Below are positions 6,255-11,413 of a DNA stretch of 11,413 nucleotides, piece by piece; the stretch's first letter is position 1, and the number at the start of each line of letters is the position of its first letter. Made by a program: the position numbers and the translations under genes. The stretch comes from Gemmatimonadota bacterium (GTDB lineage Bacteria > Gemmatimonadota > Gemmatimonadetes > Gemmatimonadales > GWC2-71-9): positions 1 through 11,413 of the forward strand of contig JAPULP010000152.1 of assembly GCA_027294815.1 (NCBI GenBank), in the 5' to 3' direction. The notes beneath the pieces are model-generated. The model was given only the letters and a program-made list of their open reading frames with translations, did no database searches and was not told where the DNA came from.

Positions 6255-8757
6255 TCGTATCCCTCAGTAGGCTCTCGGGCTGATCTCCCACCGGCAAAAG
6301 ACTGTCGAACATCTCGAGCGGTAAGGCTTCCGGAAGGTCGGTCCCCGGCGCCACGCCGGTCGTGGAAGCAAGCAGAGCTTTGATGCCCGCGTTCGGTGAG
6401 AGATGGTACGCGCGCAGGAAATTGTCCGCCATCTTTCGGCGGTCACCCAATGCCTCGTACGCGCCGCCCAGCACCAGGAACGGGATACTTAGATTCCCGG
6501 CGATGTTCCGATTCGTAGGATCCAGCACGAGCGAGTCCACGTCGAACAGACGGGCGTAATCGTAGATGACCCAGGCCAGTGAATCGGTGCGCGGCACATC
6601 GACCGGTACCCAGAGACCGGGTGCGAGCCGATCGATATCCGGTTCCTTCTCCACGTACAACCGCAGCGCCATTCCTTCCTGAACCAGATACTCGTTCAAG
6701 CCCAACCAGTTGCTGCTCCCGGCGGTGGTCGACCAATAGATGGGTCGCTGTCCGGCATTCTCGATGATGAGCCGGAGCATCAGCCAGTCCTTGGTATACA
6801 AGGCGAAGTTGGGAGGGAACCCGTGTCGAATGCGTCCCACGTTGAAGGGCACGCTGTCGCGCAACAGCTGCGGTATCATTTGGGTGTCGATGACCTCATC
6901 GGTCAACGAGTGCAACGGACCGGGTAGGGTGTCGGGTGCCTGGTCCGCGAACCACGGAGCCTGTTCCGGAACGAACGGTCGCACTGGGTTGTCGCGCAGC
7001 TGTTTGATGTACCAACGCGTGTTCCCCAACGACAGGTTCACGACCGACACGTCCTGGCGAATCTCTTCGACCTCTTGAGCGTACCAGAGTGGGAAAGTGT
7101 CGTTGTCGCCGTTCGTGAAAATGATACCGTACGGTTCGGCGGATTGCAGAAGGTTGCGCGCAAAGGCGAGCGCTAATCCGGTGTCGGGACCATGCCCGCG
7201 ACTTGCAGCCTTGAAGTTCAATACAAACGGACACAGTGCCAGCACGAAAACGATTGGTGCGAGCTTCAGCGCTTTGGGCATCGATGCACGATCCCCTGCG
7301 AACGTGCCCTCGAGCTTTTCGCGCGCGAGACGATAGAGGCCGGCGAGCCCAATGCCGGTGAACAACCCCCATACTTGGAACGAGATCAAGAAGAAGTAAT
7401 CCCGCTCGCGTACTTCGTGCATGTTGAAATCACTGTACTGATCGAAACCGATCGAGTAGCCCGGCTTGAAGTTCATGTACCCGACGAGGGCCGGACCCGT
7501 GATCAAGAAGATCAACAGCAACAACCAGAAGATGGAACGATCTTTGGATCGCAACAGCGTGGCGCCGTAAATACCCAACGACGTGAATACCATCGTGAAC
7601 GGCAGACGCGCCCGCGCAAACACGGAATCCGTGGTCGCGAGGCTATTGGACCACTGCCAGTCGAAATACTGCAGGTAATTGAGAATTTGTACCCACATCA
7701 GCCCGAATGTTCTTCCCGGATTCCCGGGGCCCGATGGGTACATCGGATTGTCGGTGGGCAAACGCGGAGGGTACTGTTCGCGTCGGATCACCGCCAGCAA
7801 CGAATCCCAGGTCGAGGGGTCGGCCTCGTTGATCATCGGACCGAGACCCGCACGGATATAAAGGTAGGCGTACATCGAAACCCCAACCGCCGCGATCCCC
7901 ACGATGGATGCCGTAAACAGCGCGCCGCCGGTGCTGACCGAAAACACCGCAGCCGCCACGAACACCAATCCGGCAAACGTCATAATGGCGGCGCTACCCA
8001 GACCGATGCCGATGAGGACGGCCCAGATGCCGCCGACCACGGCCCACTGCGCCCACTCGACTGCGCGATCGCCTTCATTGGGTAGGGGCTCGGTCTTGAG
8101 CACGTGCCACATGTACCCGACGAGCGCGGGGCCGACCAAAAGCGCGAGAAGGTGGTTGCCGATCGAAAACGCGCCAAGGTAGACGATGAGCAGCAGCAAG
8201 TGCGCGGCGCGGGGCGTGCCGCGACGTTTTCGCCACAGTGTCGCGAGCCATGCCACCGCCGCGATGGTAAACGAGGCGACCATGTACACTTCGGCCTCGT
8301 TGGAATTTTGCCAGACGGTGAAAACAAACGCCGACATCAGCACGGCGGACGCCGCTCCACCAAGCACAAAGACCGGATTGGCCGCGTCGGAGTCGGTCTT
8401 CCACCGCCGGCGAAGCGCACTGGCCACGACGAGGAACATGAGGCTGGAAGCGGCCGCACTAAACACGGCGCTCATGAAGTTCACCCGATACGCGAAGTTC
8501 CCCACAGGAAACCAAGAACCCCACACATTCGCCATCAACACGAAAGCCGGTGTTCCCGGCGGGTGGGGTACACCGAGGATCTTGGCGGCGGCGAGAAACT
8601 CACCCGCATCCCAGAAAGTCACTGTGGGCGAAAGTGTCCAGACGTATCCGATCAGGATGACGACGGACACGCCGATGGCGGTACGGAACATCAGGCGATC
8701 GAACAACGTCTCGCCACTGATATCCGAGTTTTTTACCGTATTGGTTCCGTTGGACAT
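6241..8757 (-). CDS. DUF2723 / glycosyltransferase family 117 polytopic membrane protein (TMEM260-like GT-C)
   Basis: Probably a GT-C glycosyltransferase using a lipid-linked sugar donor; the human relative TMEM260 is a protein O-mannosyltransferase. From the ATG at 8757 it has 838 residues. The N-terminal hallmark SPTVTFWDAGEF (43-54) carries acidic D50 and E53, expected at the active site, followed by LGVPHPPGTP (61-70) and RVNFMSA (91-97). NEAEVY (153-158) and NHLLAL (201-206) are further conserved spots. Roughly a dozen hydrophobic segments extend to about 515. A long soluble C-terminal part follows, beginning with NGDNDTFPLWYAQE (549-562), typical of the long Bacteroidota/Gemmatimonadota form. 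An upstream in-frame codon at 8847 lies inside cdaA and is rejected. The gene starts 4 nt after the cdaA stop and ends in the heptamer repeat. Donor and acceptor are unknown. Confidence 0.88.
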   Translation of the reverse strand: MSNGTNTVKNSDISGETLFDRLMFRTAIGVSVVILIGYVWTLSPTVTFWDAGEFLAAAKILGVPHPPGTPAFVLMANVWGSWFPVGNFAYRVNFMSAVFSAAASSLMFLVVASALRRRWKTDSDAANPVFVLGGAASAVLMSAFVFTVWQNSNEAEVYMVASFTIAAVAWLATLWRKRRGTPRAAHLLLLIVYLGAFSIGNHLLALLVGPALVGYMWHVLKTEPLPNEGDRAVEWAQWAVVGGIWAVLIGIGLGSAAIMTFAGLVFVAAAVFSVSTGGALFTASIVGIAAVGVSMYAYLYIRAGLGPMINEADPSTWDSLLAVIRREQYPPRLPTDNPMYPSGPGNPGRTFGLMWVQILNYLQYFDWQWSNSLATTDSVFARARLPFTMVFTSLGIYGATLLRSKDRSIFWLLLLIFLITGPALVGYMNFKPGYSIGFDQYSDFNMHEVRERDYFFLISFQVWGLFTGIGLAGLYRLAREKLEGTFAGDRASMPKALKLAPIVFVLALCPFVLNFKAASRGHGPDTGLALAFARNLLQSAEPYGIIFTNGDNDTFPLWYAQEVEEIRQDVSVVNLSLGNTRWYIKQLRDNPVRPFVPEQAPWFADQAPDTLPGPLHSLTDEVIDTQMIPQLLRDSVPFNVGRIRHGFPPNFALYTKDWLMLRLIIENAGQRPIYWSTTAGSSNWLGLNEYLVQEGMALRLYVEKEPDIDRLAPGLWVPVDVPRTDSLAWVIYDYARLFDVDSLVLDPTNRNIAGNLSIPFLVLGGAYEALGDRRKMADNFLRAYHLSPNAGIKALLASTTGVAPGTDLPEALPLEMFDSLLPVGDQPESLLRDTSREP

Positions 8758-8761
8758 AGAC

Positions 8762-9577
8762 TCATGAGGTGATGGGCGTAGCGTCAGCCTGGTCTGCGGC
8801 ACTCGCCGTATCGATTGAGGGCCACGTTTGCCCGGCGAGTACCTCATGCAACTGTTGCGGCGTCACGCCTCGATGCAGCAAACCGCGAATGGCAATCGAG
8901 ACCTTCGACGTCTCCTCCGACACAACGATCACGATTGCGTCGGTTTCTTCCGACAACCCGAGCGCCGCACGATGCCGGGTACCGAGCGACTTGTCCTCGA
9001 CCGGAAACTGCGTCAGCGGCAGCACGCACCCCGCCGCAATAATGTTATCGCCGCGGATCATCACCGCGCCGTCGTGCAACGGCGAATATGGCGTGAAGAT
9101 CGTCGTCAAGAGATCGGAAGAGACGCGAGCATGCATCTCTTTGCCGGACTCCAAATAATCGTTCAACGAAACTTCCGCCTCGACGACGATAATGGCACCA
9201 GTCGCACTTCGCGACAGGCGCTCCACCGCTTCGACGATTCCGCCGATCACACCCTCTGTTGCAGTTTGGCCCAAGAACTTCATCACACGCGAACGCCCGA
9301 GGCGCGACAACGCATGGCGGAGTTCTGGCTGAAACACCACGACCGCGGCGAACGTCCCGTATGCGAACACGAAGCTCAGTAGGGATGTGATCATCCCAAA
9401 CTTGAGCAGCAGTGCCCCGAAATACACCAGCACGAGCACGACGAGCCCCACCAAAATCTGCAGCGCTCGCGTACCCGCTAGGAACAGCAACACGCGGTAC
9501 ATGACGTACGCGACGATCAGGATCTCGACGATATCCCGAAACCCCGGGATCAGGAATCGAAATTGCTCGAAGGACAT
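8762..9577 (-). CDS. cdaA: Membrane diadenylate cyclase CdaA (DacA), c-di-AMP synthase
   Basis: Makes cyclic di-AMP from two ATP; c-di-AMP controls potassium and osmolyte transport and, indirectly, envelope integrity. The 271 residues show three N-terminal hydrophobic segments (about 15-34, 38-59 and 62-83), a linker with FQPELRHALSRLGR (82-95), and a DAC domain carrying DGA (169-171, in SPLHDGAVMI) and RHR (201-203, in LGTRHRAALG), the two catalytic signatures, then VVSEET (218-223). Both motifs are intact, so activity is expected. A polar tail of about 20 residues follows. The start overlaps the end of folP by 28 nt. In Firmicutes cdaA is followed by cdaR (YbbR) and glmM; neither is present in this window, and the next gene is the GT117 protein. 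FolP next to CdaA is, to my knowledge, a recurrent order in Bacteroidota. Confidence 0.96.
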   Translation of the reverse strand: MSFEQFRFLIPGFRDIVEILIVAYVMYRVLLFLAGTRALQILVGLVVLVLVYFGALLLKFGMITSLLSFVFAYGTFAAVVVFQPELRHALSRLGRSRVMKFLGQTATEGVIGGIVEAVERLSRSATGAIIVVEAEVSLNDYLESGKEMHARVSSDLLTTIFTPYSPLHDGAVMIRGDNIIAAGCVLPLTQFPVEDKSLGTRHRAALGLSEETDAIVIVVSEETSKVSIAIRGLLHRGVTPQQLHEVLAGQTWPSIDTASAADQADATPITS

Positions 9578-10605
9578 CCAGGCTCTCGGACGGCGTGCGC
9601 AATCTGCAACGCTCCGCGCACGCGTGAAACATCATGCACCCGAAACAGTTTGGCGCCGTGCGCATACGCCACGACACAGGCCGCAGCGGTGGCGTTGTCC
9701 CGATCAGCCACATCGGCGCCCGCGACATTTCCCAAAAACCGCTTTCGCGACGGCCCGACCATGACCGGGAAACCGAGCGCCGCTATCGCCGTCAACCCGC
9801 GCAGCACAGCGTAATTGTGTTCGGGACGTTTTGCAAATCCCAATCCCGGATCGATGACGATACGCTCCCGACTCAACCCACGGCTTTCGGCGATCCGGAC
9901 GGACCTCTCGAGCTCCTCGACCACGTTCAGAACGACATCATCGTACTCGGCGTGCTGGTAAGTGGCCATCTCGGGAAACGACCCGCGCGAGTGCATCACG
10001 ATCAGCCCCGCCCCAAATTCGGCACACACCGTCGCGATCTCCGCATCGAAGCGCAGCCCCGAAACGTCGTTCAACACCCAAGCCCCACCGTCGAGCGCCC
10101 GGCGACCGGTCTCGGCGTTCACCGTGTCCACGCTGACCGGCATCGAGGGGAATCGCCGAGCGAATTGCGAGAGGACCGGCTCGAGCCTGCGCCACTCGTC
10201 GGCCGGATCGAGGCGGTCCGCCACACCGGGCCGGGTGGATTCCGCGCCGATATCGATCATGTCGGCGCCGGCTTCGATCATTTGCTCGGCGTGACGAATG
10301 GCATCGTCGACTTTTACGTACAGACCGCCGTCACTAAATGAATCCGGGGTGACATTGAGAATGCCCGCCACGGCGGGAGACCCCAGAGACACGCTCCCGC
10401 GGTGGGTGTCCCACGCGGCCGGCGGCTTCAGCGTGTGGCGCGGCAGTCGCCCGATTTCTTCGGCAGTATCCTCCGCGACGGGCGACGCCCCCGCCCCCGC
10501 CCCCGCGACGCAAACGTTGGCGCGACCGGCGTCGAGACCCTCCCGTCGCGCCAAGGCGTCACGTATTGCAGATGGTTCTCGCGGAGTGAGGGCGTCGACC
10601 CTCAC
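9550..10605 (-). CDS. folP: Dihydropteroate synthase with N-terminal extension
   Basis: Condenses p-aminobenzoate with 6-hydroxymethyl-dihydropterin diphosphate in folate synthesis; the sulfonamide target. The TIM-barrel core starts near residue 78, with GILNVTPDSFSDGG at 81-94. It continues with DIGAESTRPG (118-127), VSVDT (157-161), NDVSG (179-183), MHSRG (204-208), DPGLGFAKRPEHN (252-264), GPSRKRFLG (284-292) and RVHDV (322-326). All substrate-binding loops are present, and I see no Sul-type insertion after the pterin loop. The protein is 351 residues against about 280 usually, because roughly 60 extra residues precede the core; a low-complexity AGAGAGA stretch lies at 34-40. The start codon is GTG at 10605, sharing GTGA with the ftsH stop. 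A later start is possible, but this one fits the overlap. No other folate genes are in the window. Confidence 0.93.
   Translation of the reverse strand: MRVDALTPREPSAIRDALARREGLDAGRANVCVAGAGAGASPVAEDTAEEIGRLPRHTLKPPAAWDTHRGSVSLGSPAVAGILNVTPDSFSDGGLYVKVDDAIRHAEQMIEAGADMIDIGAESTRPGVADRLDPADEWRRLEPVLSQFARRFPSMPVSVDTVNAETGRRALDGGAWVLNDVSGLRFDAEIATVCAEFGAGLIVMHSRGSFPEMATYQHAEYDDVVLNVVEELERSVRIAESRGLSRERIVIDPGLGFAKRPEHNYAVLRGLTAIAALGFPVMVGPSRKRFLGNVAGADVADRDNATAAACVVAYAHGAKLFRVHDVSRVRGALQIAHAVREPGCPSSNFDS
10487..10505. repeat. Three tandem GCCCCC hexamers inside the folP 5' region
   Basis: The plus strand reads three GCCCCC units plus a closing G. On the coding strand this gives three G5 runs spaced by single C, encoding alternating Ala-Gly in the N-terminal extension of FolP. 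A hexamer unit changes length without breaking the frame, so the tract could vary between strains. It begins about 100 nt after the GTG start. Confidence 0.75.
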
Positions 10606-11413
10606 GCGCCCGCTGGTTTCGGAGGTGGAGTCCCGAGAACCGGGCCCGGCCGGGCCGGCCGCGGCTCCTCACCGCTGGGAAGCGCCGGTGGGGTTTCCGA
10701 AGGCTCAATCGCCGGTTCCGGTGGCGGGAGCTCTTTGCCGGCGATGATCAGTTCGACGTCGTTCCGCTCCAATGTCTCCCGCTCCAATAGCGCGCTGGCC
10801 ATTGTGTGGAGCAGGTCCATGTTGTTCGTCAGGATGTTCTTCGCCTGCCTGTAGGCCTCGTCGATCAGGTTCTTGATCTCGGCGTCCACCGTCTCGGCGA
10901 GCTTGGCCGACACCTCGTGACGCTGCGATAACTCGCGCCCGAGAAAAACCTGATGGTCCCGCTCGCCCACCGCCACCAGACCCACCACGTCACTCATCCC
11001 GAATTGTGTGACCATCTGACGCGCCATCTCGGTAGCCTGTCGAATGTCCTGCGCGGCTCCGGTCGTCACCTTCGCCAAGCCGAAGATCAGCTCTTCGGAC
11101 ACCCGCCCACCATACGCCATCGCCAGCTTGCCGAGCATGTACTCGCGCGTGTGGTTGTGCCGATCTTCCTCCGGCAAGGCGAAGGTCAAGCCGAGTGAGC
11201 GTCCGCGCGGAACGATGGTGACCTTATGGACCGGATCCTGTCCCGGCATCAGCAGGTTGACGATCGCATGACCGGCCTCGTGATACGCCGTCAGTTTCCG
11301 CTCTTCGTCGGACAGCACCAGGCTCTTCCGCTCGATCCCGAGCATGACCTTGTCTTTCGCGTCCTCGAGATCATTCATGTCCACTCGCTGCTTATTCCGG
11401 CTCGCGGCGAGGA
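10602..11413 (-). CDS. ftsH: ATP-dependent zinc metalloprotease FtsH, C-terminal part (5' end outside the window)
   Basis: Membrane-anchored AAA+ protease that degrades misfolded membrane proteins and selected regulators. Only the last 269 residues are visible, read in frame from base 11411. They begin at the end of the AAA lid (LAASRNKQRVDMNDLEDAKD) and cover the M41 peptidase domain. The zinc site is HEAGH (fragment residues 44-48), with the third ligand Asp in AAQDIRQAT (residue 122). YGGRVSEELIFG and MARQMVTQFGMSD are typical family segments. The tail (about the last 45 residues) is rich in Pro, Glu, Arg and Gly and is probably disordered. The GTG codon at 11384 is internal, since the preceding codons continue the FtsH alignment. 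The stop TGA overlaps the folP GTG start by 4 nt. The Walker motifs and membrane segments lie beyond base 11413. Confidence 0.97.
   Translation of the reverse strand, partial: LAASRNKQRVDMNDLEDAKDKVMLGIERKSLVLSDEERKLTAYHEAGHAIVNLLMPGQDPVHKVTIVPRGRSLGLTFALPEEDRHNHTREYMLGKLAMAYGGRVSEELIFGLAKVTTGAAQDIRQATEMARQMVTQFGMSDVVGLVAVGERDHQVFLGRELSQRHEVSAKLAETVDAEIKNLIDEAYRQAKNILTNNMDLLHTMASALLERETLERNDVELIIAGKELPPPEPAIEPSETPPALPSGEEPRPARPGPVLGTPPPKPAGA

Noticed and set aside
6165..6256. Heptamer repeats as a CRISPR array
   Set aside because: The units are 7 bp, contiguous, and in inverted orientation around one loop; there are no spacers and no cas genes.
7192..8085. Plus-strand open frame of 297 codons opposite the GT117 gene
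   Set aside because: Composition is Arg/Gln/His/Glu-rich and low-complexity, as expected opposite a hydrophobic membrane protein; the minus-strand frame has clear family motifs.
8758..8847. N-terminal extension of the GT117 gene to position 8847
   Set aside because: It would run 86 nt into cdaA and add an Arg/Pro-rich stretch; the ATG at 8757 directly follows the cdaA stop and precedes the first membrane segment.
9550..10605. Sulfonamide-resistant (Sul-like) dihydropteroate synthase
   Set aside because: The pterin and PABA loops look like ordinary FolP and I see no Sul-type insertion after TPDSFSDGG; the gene sits in a chromosomal housekeeping operon.
10640..10666. GC palindromes (GGCCCGGCCGGGCCGGCC-like) near the end of ftsH as a regulatory hairpin
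   Set aside because: They are explained by the Arg/Pro/Ala/Gly codons of the disordered FtsH tail, with no sign of a terminator before folP, which overlaps ftsH.
1..11413. Defence system, prophage or other mobile island
   Set aside because: No transposase, integrase, recombinase, toxin-antitoxin or att-like repeats; all genes are co-directional housekeeping families with short junctions.

Overview
The window is a dense, single-direction block of housekeeping genes. Every gene I can support lies on the minus strand, so transcription runs from high to low coordinates. Gene content suggests a diderm bacterium of the Gemmatimonadota or a neighbouring lineage. The grounds are high GC, a long DUF2723/GT117 membrane protein of the kind common in Bacteroidota and Gemmatimonadota, an ftsH-folP-cdaA run, a type 2 isoleucyl-tRNA synthetase, a DivIVA protein, and an ileS-dksA-lspA order. 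The assignment is an inference from family knowledge, not from any search.

Upstream block, in transcription order (11413 to 6241): the 3' part of ftsH (membrane AAA+ protease), folP (dihydropteroate synthase with an N-terminal extension), cdaA (membrane diadenylate cyclase) and a large GT-C-type DUF2723/GT117 membrane protein. Junctions are tight: a GTGA overlap, a 28-nt overlap and a 4-nt gap, consistent with one operon. The last gene stops inside a heptamer repeat that forms a perfect 20-bp inverted repeat (6168-6187 and 6225-6244). This lies in the only real intergenic gap of the window, 155 nt.

Downstream block (6085 to 1): yggS (PLP homeostasis), divIVA (polar/division coiled coil), a trimeric-type purine nucleoside phosphorylase, ileS, a DksA/TraR zinc-finger regulator, and lspA, which is cut by the window edge. 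Overlaps of 4, 4, 1 and 20 nt and one 16-nt gap again imply a coupled operon. The order recalls the ylmE-...-divIVA-ileS-lspA division neighbourhood of Gram-positive bacteria, joined to the ileS-dksA-lspA order of Bacteroidota.

I see no mobile element, CRISPR array, RNA gene or novel multi-gene system. The most notable item is in IleRS. Its HIGH signature reads GIHH, the swapped GXHH form described for some type 2 enzymes and linked to extreme mupirocin resistance. Secondary items are the heptamer inverted repeat that supplies the stop codon of the GT117 gene, an Asp at the base-specificity position of the nucleoside phosphorylase, and the extended FolP with a GGGGGC hexamer repeat.
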